Source: Phycisphaeraceae bacterium
GTDB lineage: Bacteria > Planctomycetota > Phycisphaerae > Phycisphaerales > UBA1924
Assembly (NCBI GenBank): GCA_019636535.1
Contig: JAHBXK010000001.1
Span: forward strand, 248,001 to 312,000
Direction of reading: 5' to 3'
Length of the DNA: 64,000 bases
Shown here piece after piece: positions 25,999-35,795 of the stretch (the stretch's first letter is position 1; every line of letters begins with the position of its first letter). A program made the translations under genes and the position numbers. The notes beneath the pieces were generated by a model. The model made no database searches, was not told the DNA's origin, and worked only from the letters and a program-made list of their open reading frames with translations.

Positions 25999-26721
25999 AT
26001 GAACAACCGTAACCTCCCTCTCCTTCGTTCCGGCCACGGTGTGGCAATCGGATTGCCGGACGGGCCGCTCCCGTTGAGCCTGATCCTGGGTGTCGGTCGG
26101 AACTATGCCGAACACGCAAGGGAGCAGGGTGCCGAGATCCCAACCGCGCCGATGATCTTCACCAAGAGCCCTGTTTCGTGCTGCCTGAACGGCGACGAGA
26201 TCCGACTGCCGCGTGCCTGCGCCGATCGCGAGCAGGTGGATTACGAGGGCGAACTGGGCGTGGTGATCGGCAGAGCGGTCCGCGATGCTGACAAAGCCGA
26301 TGCGCTCGACTTCGTCCTGGGGTACTGCTGTGCCAACGACGTCTCGGCAAGATGGTGGCAGAAGCAGGGTTCGGGCGGACAGTTTTATCGCGGCAAATCC
26401 TTCGATACGTTCTGCCCGCTGGGTCCATGGGTGACACCGGCCGAGCAGGTGCCCGATCCCGTCTCTCTCATGCTCGTTACACGTCTGAACGGGGAAGTGG
26501 TGCAGGAGAGTTCCACGCGCGAGATGATCTTCGACGTGGCAACCCTCATCGCAGAACTTTCTCGCGACGCGACGCTGCCGGCCGGGACGGTGATCCTGAC
26601 AGGGACACCGTCGGGCGTGGGTATGGCCCGCTCGCCGCAGCGCTTCCTTCGCGCTGGAGACGTGGTCGAGGTTGAGATTGATGGTCTTGGCGTGTTGCGC
26701 AATCCTGTCGTGAATGCCTGA
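25999..26721 (+). CDS. Fumarylacetoacetate hydrolase family protein
   Basis: Divalent-metal hydrolase or decarboxylase of the FAH superfamily. Family blocks are LILGVGRNYAEHAREQG, PMIFTKSPVSC, the metal-binding DYEGELGVVIGR, GYCCANDVSARWWQ, YRGKSFDTFCPLGPW and VILTGTPSGVGMA. The single-domain length (240 residues) fits acylpyruvase or oxaloacetate decarboxylase-type members better than the longer tyrosine-pathway fumarylacetoacetase. No aromatic-catabolism genes lie nearby, so the substrate is open. The gene ends 7 bases from the stop of a convergent ABC permease gene. Confidence 0.9.
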   Translation: MNNRNLPLLRSGHGVAIGLPDGPLPLSLILGVGRNYAEHAREQGAEIPTAPMIFTKSPVSCCLNGDEIRLPRACADREQVDYEGELGVVIGRAVRDADKADALDFVLGYCCANDVSARWWQKQGSGGQFYRGKSFDTFCPLGPWVTPAEQVPDPVSLMLVTRLNGEVVQESSTREMIFDVATLIAELSRDATLPAGTVILTGTPSGVGMARSPQRFLRAGDVVEVEIDGLGVLRNPVVNA

Positions 26722-26734
26722 CCGATGGTCAGGC
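26716..26734. terminator. Hairpin containing both stop codons of convergent genes
   Basis: GCCTGACC at 26716-26723 pairs perfectly with GGTCAGGC at 26727-26734 around a 3-base loop. The arms include the TGA of the hydrolase gene (26719-26721) and the complementary stop of the permease gene (26729-26731). The inverted repeat is seen directly; use as a bidirectional terminator is inferred, as there is no T-tract. Confidence 0.5.
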
Positions 26735-28095
26735 CGACTCCTGTCGACGCAACAAGTGCGCTCCGGCGAGAAGTCCTGCCGCGCCGATGGCCAGCAGGAT
26801 CGCGCAGGGAAGCACCAACTCGCCCCAGTTGCTGTTCCGCCACAAACCGCCCTCGATCGCAAGGATCGACCAGCGGATCGGGCTGATGACGCTCAGCGTG
26901 CGCATCCAACCGGGCATGAAGAACAGCGGCAACATGCCACCGCCGATCATCGAGAGCATCAAAAGCACGCCCCAGCCCAGGCCGTTGCCGCTCCGCTCGC
27001 TCGGGCTGAGCACGGCGAGCAGCATCATGATGCCGACGAAGCACAGCCCTGTGCAGACCACGGCCACGGCCAGAATTGGCCACGACGTGGGCCGGACATC
27101 GAACACCGCAGCGCCGATCGCGATAAGAAAGACCGCAACCGCCAGCGTCGTCAGGAAACAGGCCAGCGACTTGCCCGCGAGGATCTGCCATGGTGTGATC
27201 GGCGCCACGCGGAGCCGCAGAAGCGTGCCGTGCGTGCGCTCACCGACCATCGCGATCGAGAACCCCAAAGCGCACCCCATCACGCCCCAGATGATGCCCT
27301 GCGGAAACGTGATGGCGAAGGAACTCGGAGGCCTCGGCCCGTACTGCCCGTCGGCGGACTGTCGCTGGGTAGCGTCGATCGATCGAATGCGCATCGGCTG
27401 CCACGCGGCGATCCCGGATTGGAGATCGGCATGGCCGCGATCCTCCGACGCGGCTTGGGGGCCTTCTGGACCGTCATCGGGCGGGTCAAGTTCCACTTGT
27501 TCGGGAAGTACCGCGAGAAACGCCTCGATGTCGTCGAAGAGCCGGTTCAGCGCCAGCCGCTGAACCGGACCGATACCTTCGGTCCGTTGCAGTCGGTCGC
27601 GGGAGAGTTTCAACTCCTCTCTCGCCAACGCGGGCCGCCGGAACGACTGTTGCATGCGCATGAAGCCGTGCTTGATCAGCAGACCCTCGAGCATGCCCCG
27701 CTCGGCGAAGCGGGCGGGATCGACACCGAGTTCAACCTCAGCGCCCATCGAGAAGAACAGGCCCGACTGTTTCCCGCCGAATCCCTCGGGAATGACGATG
27801 ACGGCCGTGGACTTGCCGGCACGCACGCGTGCGACGGCCGGCTCCCGATCGGCAACCACCTCCACGGCCAATTGAGGATCGTCGGCCAACTGTTGAACGA
27901 GCGCACGCGAGTCGTCGGTGCCGTCGAGGTCCGCGACGACGACGTCGATTCGGGCGGTCCGTCCGCCTCCGCCGGAGAAGATCACGCCGAAGAAGACCGC
28001 GACAATCAGCGGAAAGAAGAAGGCGAAGAAAAAGCCCATGCGGTCCCGCAACAGCAGGCGCATGTCCTTGCTCGCGATGGCCCAAACGGCGTCCA

Positions 28096-28096
<1 letters not shown>
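26729..28096 (-). CDS. ABC-2 type transport permease
   Basis: A 455-residue exporter membrane subunit. The N-terminal helix (FFFAFFFPLIVAVFFGVIF) is followed by a large extracytoplasmic domain of about 230 residues, and then a block of five or six helices (for example ILAVAVVCTGLCFVGIMMLLAVL) with the family motif RTHGTLLRLRVAPI. The large domain between the first and second helices is typical of drug or lipid ABC-2 permeases (YhhJ/NodJ-like). The ATG is joined to the ATPase stop as TGATG at 28096. The extracytoplasmic domain has no motif I can name. Confidence 0.85.
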
Positions 28097-28941
<845 letters not shown>

Positions 28942-29075
28942 CGACGCGGCGATGATACACGATCGGAGACTGCGCGGCGGACGATTCCGATCGAGCCTCT
29001 ACCTAAACTCCAGACCTAACAAATCGAAGCCGGACGCCTTGTGGATCGGATTCGGAACGTACGCGGCAATCGAAG

Positions 29076-29636
29076 ATGGCCAAATCCAAGTCCAAGCAAC
29101 CCGCCGGGCCGACGCACGATCGCGTCATCGAGAACCGCAAAGCCCGGTTCGACTATGCGATTCTCGACACGCTCGAGACCGGTATCGTGCTGCGCGGGTC
29201 CGAGGTGAAGTCGGTCCGCGACGGCAAAGTGTCGCTGGGTGAGGGGTACGTACGAGCAGAGCACCCGCTTGTCCCCCGCTCAGGGCGGGGAGGTCGCGCC
29301 GGGGGTAGGGCTGCTAAGCCCGACGAGCCAGCGCTCTGGCTCCACGGCGTGAACATCGCGGAGTACCCGCCCGCGGGCCCGAGCGGCTCCGTCGGGCAGC
29401 ACGCCCCGACGCGCATACGCAAACTGCTCGCACATACGCGCGAGATCGCCAGGCTCGCTCGCGAATGCCAGACCAAGGGCGTCACGCTCGTGCCCCTGAA
29501 GATCTACTTCAAGAATGGCAAGGCCAAGTTGCTCATCGGGCTCGCGAAGGGCAAGAGCAAGGGCGACAAGCGACAGACCATCGCCAAGCGAGAGTCGCAG
29601 CGCGACATCGCTCGTGCCACCTCAAGACGAGTGTGA
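29076..29636 (+). CDS. smpB: SsrA-binding protein SmpB with an internal insertion
   Basis: Binds tmRNA and brings it to stalled ribosomes for trans-translation. Matching blocks are IENRKARFDYAILDTLETG, VLRGSEVKSVRDGKVSLGEGY, RKLLAHTREIARL, KGVTLVPLKIYFKNGKAKL and GLAKGKSKGDKRQTIAKRE, including the basic C-terminal tail that enters the mRNA channel. An insertion of about 25 residues rich in Gly, Arg and Pro (EHPLVPRSGRGGRAGGRAAK) splits the beta-barrel where other SmpB proteins have a short loop, giving 186 residues instead of about 155. No ssrA gene is visible next to it. Confidence 0.93.
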   Translation: MAKSKSKQPAGPTHDRVIENRKARFDYAILDTLETGIVLRGSEVKSVRDGKVSLGEGYVRAEHPLVPRSGRGGRAGGRAAKPDEPALWLHGVNIAEYPPAGPSGSVGQHAPTRIRKLLAHTREIARLARECQTKGVTLVPLKIYFKNGKAKLLIGLAKGKSKGDKRQTIAKRESQRDIARATSRRV

Positions 29637-29650
29637 CCGGTTGCAACAGT

Positions 29651-30145
29651 TCACAGTCCCTTCGTCCGTCGCCGCGGCTCAGTCGGGATAGGTGTGTACG
29701 TCCTCTTCGATCGATCGTCTGCCAGTCCGGAGCCCAACCCCGTCCAGAGCCTCCCGCACTCGGGGCACTTGAGCCCCTGAGGATCAAGGCCGGTCAGGTC
29801 GTAGCCGCACTTGGGGCAATCCAATTCACCGCGGTGCCGCGGAAGGCAGACCAGGAACAGCCCGATCCCCGCCACGATGATCATCTCCGCCCACAGGAGC
29901 GTGAGCAACTGATGCGAGCGTAAAGCCCCCCCAGTACGCCCGTCGCCGGCGTTCAACACCCCGACCACCAACCAGATCGCCAGCACGCCGAGCGCCACGG
30001 CGACAAAGCCTTGCCAGCGACGACGATATCGCGCTGCTAGGTACCACACAAACACGGCATAAACAGCCAGCAGAATCACGTTCAGTTTCGACCGCCCGCT
30101 CGCACACCGATCGCAACGTCGGCGCTGTCTGACAAGCAGACGCAT
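29651..30145 (-). CDS. Zinc-ribbon small membrane protein
   Basis: Function unknown; 164 residues. Three predicted membrane helices (VILLAVYAVFVWYLAARY, FVAVALGVLAIWLVVGVL, LLWAEMIIVAGIGLFLVCL) precede a C-terminal zinc ribbon LDCPKCGYDLTGL...LKCPECGRLWTGL. The ribbon is the same type as in the gene at 6701, but placed at the other end of the protein. The start is ATG at 30145, though the basic first 20 residues may be an over-extension. It converges with smpB across 14 bases. Confidence 0.7.
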   Translation of the reverse strand: MRLLVRQRRRCDRCASGRSKLNVILLAVYAVFVWYLAARYRRRWQGFVAVALGVLAIWLVVGVLNAGDGRTGGALRSHQLLTLLWAEMIIVAGIGLFLVCLPRHRGELDCPKCGYDLTGLDPQGLKCPECGRLWTGLGSGLADDRSKRTYTPIPTEPRRRTKGL

Positions 30146-30321
30146 TGAATGCCTTCAATCGCGAACCCGCATGAACCGCGCCACGCGTTGGTGAGCGAGC
30201 TTCCTTGCAAATGGTACTTTCTGTGCTTCGCCCGAGCCAAGGCGGTGGGTTCAGCCTGCCGTCGACTCTCGCGAATCTGCGCATCAGTCGGATCGCATCA
30301 GGAATCCACCATCGCACACGA

Positions 30322-31434
30322 TCAGCGTCCCGCCTTGAAGAACGTTCGGAGCGACTCGTAGATGTCGTCGCGGCTGTTTACCCGACTCAAAACCACACGC
30401 TCCTCGCCACGGCCGTCGCCGGCATTGCCCTTCTCGAATGCCTCCCGCAGCACGTTGATGAAGTTCCCGCTCCCGTAGGGGCTGGCGACCTGGCAGTACC
30501 CGAACATATTACTGACCGGCAGCAGGTTGCGCTGGATCAGTTCGACGCAGACTCGGTTGTCGGAGTCCGAAGAGTTGTCGCCGTCGGAGAAGTGAAACAG
30601 GTAAATGTTCCACGAAGCCGGGTCGTAGTTCGACTGGATGATCTCGTGCGCCTTGTGGAACGCCGAACTGATCCGCGTGCCGCCGTCCTCTCGCACCGAA
30701 TAAAACGTTCTCCGATCGACCTCCTGCGCTACCACATCGTGCACGATGTACCGGCTCTCGACGCCCTCGTAGTTCCGCCGGAGCCACGCGTCGATCCAGA
30801 ATGCCTCAAGTCGAACCAGCTCCTTCTGCTCGTCCCCCATCGATCCAGACACGTCCATCATGTAGAAGATGACGGCGTTCGACTGCGGTTTGCGCACCTC
30901 CGTCCAACTCCGGTATCGCATGTCGCGACGGATCGGAATGACCACCGGGTCTTGCGGGTTGTATGTTCCCAGGGCGATCTGACGCTTGAGCGCTTCCTCG
31001 TAACTGCGCTTGAAGTGCCGCAAACTCGCCGGGCCGGTGGGACGGACGCCCGTGTATTTGTCACGCACGGTCGTCAGCCGGTGCTCGCCCCTGGGCTCAA
31101 TGCGCGGCAGTTCCAAATCCTCACCGAGCATGTCGGCGAGTTCTTCGAGCGAAACGTCGACTTCCATCACGTGCCGGCCCGGCTGATCACCCCCGCCCTG
31201 CCGACCCGAGCCCGCCTGATCGCCCTCATCTCCCTCTCCCATTCCCACACCGCCCGAGTTATCGCCGAAGCGGAACGTGGGAATGTCGATATCGTGAACA
31301 GGAATCGAAACGAAGCGATCACCCTCACGCCCGATCATCTCTCCGCGCGAAATGAAGCGCCGCAATTCCTTGCGGATCTTCCCCCGCACGATCTGGCGGA
31401 AGCGCTGATGGTCTTGTTCGATCTTGTTGACCAT
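30322..31434 (-). CDS. DUF444 family protein (YeaH/YhbH)
   Basis: A conserved bacterial protein of the YeaH/YhbH family, 370 residues. It has an N-terminal basic region, a Gly/Glu/Asp-rich linker (about 70-90), the family block IPIRRDMRYRSW, and a von Willebrand A-like domain with the metal site YMMDVSGSMGDEQKEL and LFHFSDGDNSSDSDNR. In many bacteria it sits in an operon with the PrkA kinase and SpoVR, which act in stress and stationary phase; neither is present here. The start is ATG at 31434, with AGGA just upstream. Confidence 0.9.
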   Translation of the reverse strand: MVNKIEQDHQRFRQIVRGKIRKELRRFISRGEMIGREGDRFVSIPVHDIDIPTFRFGDNSGGVGMGEGDEGDQAGSGRQGGGDQPGRHVMEVDVSLEELADMLGEDLELPRIEPRGEHRLTTVRDKYTGVRPTGPASLRHFKRSYEEALKRQIALGTYNPQDPVVIPIRRDMRYRSWTEVRKPQSNAVIFYMMDVSGSMGDEQKELVRLEAFWIDAWLRRNYEGVESRYIVHDVVAQEVDRRTFYSVREDGGTRISSAFHKAHEIIQSNYDPASWNIYLFHFSDGDNSSDSDNRVCVELIQRNLLPVSNMFGYCQVASPYGSGNFINVLREAFEKGNAGDGRGEERVVLSRVNSRDDIYESLRTFFKAGR

Positions 31435-31627
31435 GATCCTGTCACCCCGCCCAAGGCAAATGACCCCACACCCTGTTCAAGGCGATGCGCACGCACCCCC
31501 CGAAGGTTGCATCGGCCGTCGCCGACTGCGCCTGCACATTGGTCAGTCCCACCCGGCCCGATGCCCCGGTCACCCCGTCAACGCCGCCTCTCACCCGCAC
31601 GCGGAGCGTCCGAATCGCTCCCATTGC

Positions 31628-32701
31628 TTATAGGTCGCTCGTGCGACCTTTGTTCGCATCCGGATCGGCGTCGGGAGTTGACCGTCGAACACGCCGGCCA
31701 AGCCAAACCGCGGCGACCAACGCTCCCGGAATTCCCACCGCGAGTTCCGCTGACCGATTCAGCACGTCCGCCATGAGTCCGGGCGTTGCCCGCTCGACCA
31801 GACCGTCGTACGAGCCCCCTTCGGCCCCTCGCATCAGGCGACGCTCGTCGATGAACTCGGGAGGCAACCAGGCCGCCGTGGCTCCGATCACCCACTCTCG
31901 AAGACCCATCGGCACCGGGGCCATCATCGCAGCCTGCCCTGCGCAAGCGAGCGCAGCGCCACCCCTCGCGTCGATCGGCACGCCGATCAGCCAGAAAACC
32001 AGCACGTACCGCGCCGCCCAGATACCCATGTCTCCAAGCCGAACCGCCAGCACTGCGGGGTACCTCCATGCGTAGCCGCGCCATCCCGACCGAGCGGACC
32101 ACGCCGCCCGGAACACGCACGCCACAACGAACGCCGTCACGAAGACCGCGATCACCATCCAGAGCAGGATTGAGCCGTCCCAGCCCGCCGCGCCGACAAC
32201 CACGAGCAATGTAAGCAGTATCGCGTTCGCGGCTACAGCGCACGCCAGCACTTCGAACACCACTCGCACGGACGATCCGACCGGAATCCGATTGACCGCA
32301 CGGTGATACGCGATTCGCCCGAACAAGCCGGGACGAAGCGGCAATTGGTTGAGGACCGAAGCGATCCAGATCAGGCCGATCATCTCGCGATGCTCAACAT
32401 GTCCACGCCGACGGGTGAGTATCGCGAACGAGAGTCCGGTGAGTGCGATGTTCAGCATCGGAGCCGCGATCAACAGCATGACCATCCACCACGGTGCCCG
32501 TCGGGACGATTCCCATGCTGCTTCAAACTGTCCGCGGTTTGCGGCGATGGTCCAGATCGCCGCGACGAGCAGCAGAGTGCCAACGACAAAGAGCACGGTT
32601 GAGACGACGCGGCGTCGCCTCGATGAACCGGACGGCATGATCCCCACGGTCAAGCCGTCGTCGCCCTGTTCCGCATCGGTGCGTGTCGAGTTGACGCTCA
32701 C
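31628..32701 (-). CDS. Polytopic membrane protein (possible flippase-like / UPF0104 type)
   Basis: A 357-residue membrane protein with about eight hydrophobic segments (VVSTVLFVVGTLLLVAAIW, APWWMVMLLIAAPMLNIAL, ILLTLLVVVGAAGW, LLWMVIAVFVTAFVVACVF and others). The layout, with LNQLPLRPGLFGRIAYHR in a loop, resembles lysylphosphatidylglycerol synthase transmembrane domains (UPF0104), but similarity by eye is modest. The start is GTG at 32701, overlapping the upstream stop as GTGA, so it is translated with the 875-residue secreted protein. The function is not established. Confidence 0.72.
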   Translation of the reverse strand: MSVNSTRTDAEQGDDGLTVGIMPSGSSRRRRVVSTVLFVVGTLLLVAAIWTIAANRGQFEAAWESSRRAPWWMVMLLIAAPMLNIALTGLSFAILTRRRGHVEHREMIGLIWIASVLNQLPLRPGLFGRIAYHRAVNRIPVGSSVRVVFEVLACAVAANAILLTLLVVVGAAGWDGSILLWMVIAVFVTAFVVACVFRAAWSARSGWRGYAWRYPAVLAVRLGDMGIWAARYVLVFWLIGVPIDARGGAALACAGQAAMMAPVPMGLREWVIGATAAWLPPEFIDERRLMRGAEGGSYDGLVERATPGLMADVLNRSAELAVGIPGALVAAVWLGRRVRRSTPDADPDANKGRTSDL

Positions 32702-35325
32702 GGCCTGACCGTATCACCCATCGCCCCACCGAGCGACGGGCTGCCGAGTCCTCCACCCTCTTCCGCGTCGGACTGGGTCGGTCGCGAGTACGTCGAGACA
32801 CCCTCGGAAAGTCGCTGCTTCACAAACCGCACCAGTCGCAGCACGCCAGGCCGATCGTTCCAGAGCACCTCATTGAGCAGCGTGTGACTCGGGTCATTGA
32901 CCCGGGCGAGCAGGATGAAGCTGATCACGTCGAGATCGCGGTCGCGACCGGCAACCTCGTCGAGCGCACCGATCGCCGGCATCCGCCACGTGACCGGAGC
33001 CGTCGCGAGGATCAGCAGTCGCTCCGATTTCTCCAGCGTCGGGAATCGCCGGATGATCTCGGCGAGAATGCTCGCCGAGTCCTGCGGGTCGAACCGGATC
33101 CCTTCGGGCGCAACCGAGAGATCGCGAAGCACGAGCACCAGTTCGGCCAGCTCAACGCCGGTGCCGCGTCGTGCCCGCTCGAGCAGCTCGGCAGGCTTCA
33201 TGTAGGCTGAGTTCAGTGCCGGTCGAACAAGCGGCCCCACGTTCGCGGTGAGCGAAAATGGACCTTCCTGAAAGATGCCCCCATCGCCCGGGACAAAGCC
33301 CTGAAGCAACCGCCAGTGAACGGTGACCGCACGGCGCAGATCCTCCTGCATCGTCAGGCCCGAGATGCCGTTGTCCGGCCAGAACTCAACGATGAGCTCC
33401 TCGCGCGGCAAGAGCCTCAGCCGGCGATCGAGAGAAATCACACCGTTGTGCGACTGCTTTCTGAGCGGAACTGAGCCGAACCTCATGCTCGGCACGCTCA
33501 GCAATCGCGAGTTGATCGGCCGATCCGGCCCAAGCCCCAGCGGCACACGCGAGACGTTGCGCAGTCGCAGCCGCACGCCCACTTTGTCGAACAACCCGAC
33601 GCGACCCTCCGGTCCGGCGATCAGGTCAGCGCGGAGCGTCATGAACTCCAGCGGATTCTCGAGCATCCGTTCGAGCCAGTTCGGAACAGCGGCCGCAGCA
33701 CTCTCAAGACGCATGGCCGCATCGGGAAGCAGCCCAAGCCCGGCGAGCGTCCCCACGCCCGGTGTGGCATTCGCCAGAACTTGCGCCCGCGTGATCGCGA
33801 AAGCACCCGCGGGCGAGGCAGGCAGCCTGCGGGCAATCTCCCCGTATCGCTCGATCGCTTCCCCGACTCTGCCTTGGGAATCGCTCAGCACGGCCAGTCC
33901 GACGATCGCGAGATTGTCGTTGCCGAGTGCGCGAAGCAGCCGCTCGGCTTCCTCAAACTCCCGGTACCGGAGTCTGAACCAAGCCTCGATCCGCTCGACT
34001 TCGCGAGCATCGGTGTTGGGATTTCGGCGGATCTCAGCTAGGTCAGCGCTGGCGGCGGCGAGTTCGCGGTCGGCCCAGAGGCGAAACCAGATCGACTCGA
34101 GCGTCAGCACTCGCACGATCTCGGCCGCGAACTCGTCGGTGATTTCCTTCGGGCGAGTCTTGAGGTCCATGACCGCAGCCCGACGCATCTGCACGGTCTG
34201 AATTGCTTCCGCCACCGCGGCGTTGACGAGATCTGGCTTGCCCAGCGAGCTGGCAGCAAGAACGCGAAGTCGCTCAAACTCCAACGGGAGACGAACCTCC
34301 GCGGGATCGGGCATCCGTTCCGGTCGCTCTACAGCGAGTTCGAGCCGCTCCCGCTGACGCGCAACCTGGCCGCGAGCCGTGGCAACTTCTTCGTTCAATC
34401 CCGCGACGAACGCTTCCGCACCCCTCATGATCCAGTCAACGACGGTCGATTCATCGCGAACCTCCGCGGGAACATTCACGCCCCGCCTTTGCGCAAGGAC
34501 GAACGTATTGGCAAAGAACCTCTGCGCGCCCTTGTACGCTCCGTTCCGGGCCAGTTCGCTCGCAATAGCCAGGTGAACCTGGTCGTCGAACGGATCGGCA
34601 AGCAGCACGTTCAGAAGCATGTCGAGCCTGCCGGACGGATCGTCGATCGAATCGGCGAAGAAGGTCAGCGCCAGCGTCGCGGCATCCTTATTCGAACTGT
34701 CCAGTTCGAGCGACTGCATCAGTCGTCGCTCGAACCCGGCAAGATCTCCTTGCTCGCGAGAAAGCAGCGCCGCGTCGAGCGCCAGACGGCTGCGAACCGA
34801 CGGATCGAGCGTCGAGCCGGTCTCCGTGAGGAACCGCTCATACGCCGAAAGCCGAACGTCGGCGTTCTGATTTCTCGCGATCGCACGCGATGCGACTCGC
34901 AATTGGTTCACAGTGTCCGACGGATCAAGTCTCAGTAGTTTCCGGCTGTACTGATCAACCGCATCCTCATCACCCGCCCCCGTCTGCGCCTCGATCAGCA
35001 GGCGAAGGAAGTCCTGATCTTCCGGGGCCAGTTCGTGCGCGACTCGGAGCATCTCCGCGGCGATCTCGTAGTCGCGAGGTGTCGGCGACGCGACCAGCCG
35101 GAGATCGGCCATCGCCACCCGCGCGATGGCCGCGGCGGCCATCGTCGCGGTCGATTGATTCGTGGCCGACGTCGCCGGGGCCAGATTCGCCTCGCGATCC
35201 TGAGTCTGCCAAGCGGCACGGGCCGAAACGCTCGGCACTAAAAGGCACACCGCCACCACGCAGGCGAGAAGCCCTCGCACGCCGGTCTTTGGTCGGCATC
35301 GGAGATCGCGAGATCGTTCGTTCAC
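32698..35325 (-). CDS. Large secreted helical-repeat (TPR-like) protein
   Basis: An 875-residue protein, not recognised. A signal peptide is clear: RGLLACVVAVCLLVPSVSARA. The mature part is alpha-helical, with TPR-like pairs (for example IAAEMLRVAHELAPEDQDFLRLL, SDSQGRVGEAIERYGEIARRLP), then a beta-rich C-terminal third (VRLRLRNVSRVPLGLG). The open frame runs to 36330, but everything upstream of 35325 is an antisense-frame shadow of rho and the small membrane gene. The start GTG 35325 overlaps the preceding stop as GTGA; a GTG at 35337 is also in frame. It is co-translated with genes on both sides, suggesting a small envelope module. Confidence 0.78.
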   Translation of the reverse strand: MNERSRDLRCRPKTGVRGLLACVVAVCLLVPSVSARAAWQTQDREANLAPATSATNQSTATMAAAAIARVAMADLRLVASPTPRDYEIAAEMLRVAHELAPEDQDFLRLLIEAQTGAGDEDAVDQYSRKLLRLDPSDTVNQLRVASRAIARNQNADVRLSAYERFLTETGSTLDPSVRSRLALDAALLSREQGDLAGFERRLMQSLELDSSNKDAATLALTFFADSIDDPSGRLDMLLNVLLADPFDDQVHLAIASELARNGAYKGAQRFFANTFVLAQRRGVNVPAEVRDESTVVDWIMRGAEAFVAGLNEEVATARGQVARQRERLELAVERPERMPDPAEVRLPLEFERLRVLAASSLGKPDLVNAAVAEAIQTVQMRRAAVMDLKTRPKEITDEFAAEIVRVLTLESIWFRLWADRELAAASADLAEIRRNPNTDAREVERIEAWFRLRYREFEEAERLLRALGNDNLAIVGLAVLSDSQGRVGEAIERYGEIARRLPASPAGAFAITRAQVLANATPGVGTLAGLGLLPDAAMRLESAAAAVPNWLERMLENPLEFMTLRADLIAGPEGRVGLFDKVGVRLRLRNVSRVPLGLGPDRPINSRLLSVPSMRFGSVPLRKQSHNGVISLDRRLRLLPREELIVEFWPDNGISGLTMQEDLRRAVTVHWRLLQGFVPGDGGIFQEGPFSLTANVGPLVRPALNSAYMKPAELLERARRGTGVELAELVLVLRDLSVAPEGIRFDPQDSASILAEIIRRFPTLEKSERLLILATAPVTWRMPAIGALDEVAGRDRDLDVISFILLARVNDPSHTLLNEVLWNDRPGVLRLVRFVKQRLSEGVSTYSRPTQSDAEEGGGLGSPSLGGAMGDTVRP

Positions 35326-35708
35326 CTGTTGCTCCACATCATCACTCCAATCGGCCCGAGCACCGCAAACGCCATCCACGGCGCCCACGATGCGATCCGA
35401 ATGAGCCCCGGGGCTGCTCGAGGGAACATCTCCCTGAGCAGCATGACGAACACATACTCGCCCGCCGCGACGGCCGCGGCCCCCGCGAGCGGCCAGAGCC
35501 AGCCTCCCAAGCCGCCCGGGCCACCCCCAACGATCGGCCCGAACCTGCCCGGCCATTCGAAGACCATCAGCAACCCGATCACCAGCATGGCAAAGGACCA
35601 CACGCCTGCGCTGAGGAGCAGTGTGAAACGCACGAACGCAAAGCGTGAGCTCGGCAAACCATCCGAAATCCAAACATGGTCGGCGGACTTGTGAAGGTCG
35701 GATAACAA
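35322..35708 (-). CDS. Small membrane protein
   Basis: A 128-residue protein with about three hydrophobic helices (FTLLLSAGVWSFAMLVIGLLMVF, LWPLAGAAAVAAGEYVFVMLL, WAPWMAFAVLGPIGVMM). It is not recognised. The longest frame begins at TTG 35708; TTG 35657 or GTG 35633 would trim the polar N-terminus. It lies 87 bases after rho, and its stop overlaps the start of the next gene by GTGA. Its place in the operon suggests an envelope partner for the secreted repeat protein. Confidence 0.65.
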   Translation of the reverse strand: MLSDLHKSADHVWISDGLPSSRFAFVRFTLLLSAGVWSFAMLVIGLLMVFEWPGRFGPIVGGGPGGLGGWLWPLAGAAAVAAGEYVFVMLLREMFPRAAPGLIRIASWAPWMAFAVLGPIGVMMWSNR

Positions 35709-35795
35709 TCCGTTGCGCTCCGATCGATCGCCGGGCGACCGGCCGATGCCGGCCCGTGGGTGCGTGCATCCACCGCACGCGTCGGTGGGTCAACC

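Noticed and set aside
28942-29075. ssrA (tmRNA) next to smpB
   Set aside because: The gap is only 134 bases and shows neither the tRNA-like ends nor a tag-coding frame.
31435-31627. Small frame between the DUF444 and membrane genes
   Set aside because: The 60-residue translation has no motif, no ribosome binding site and no supporting context.
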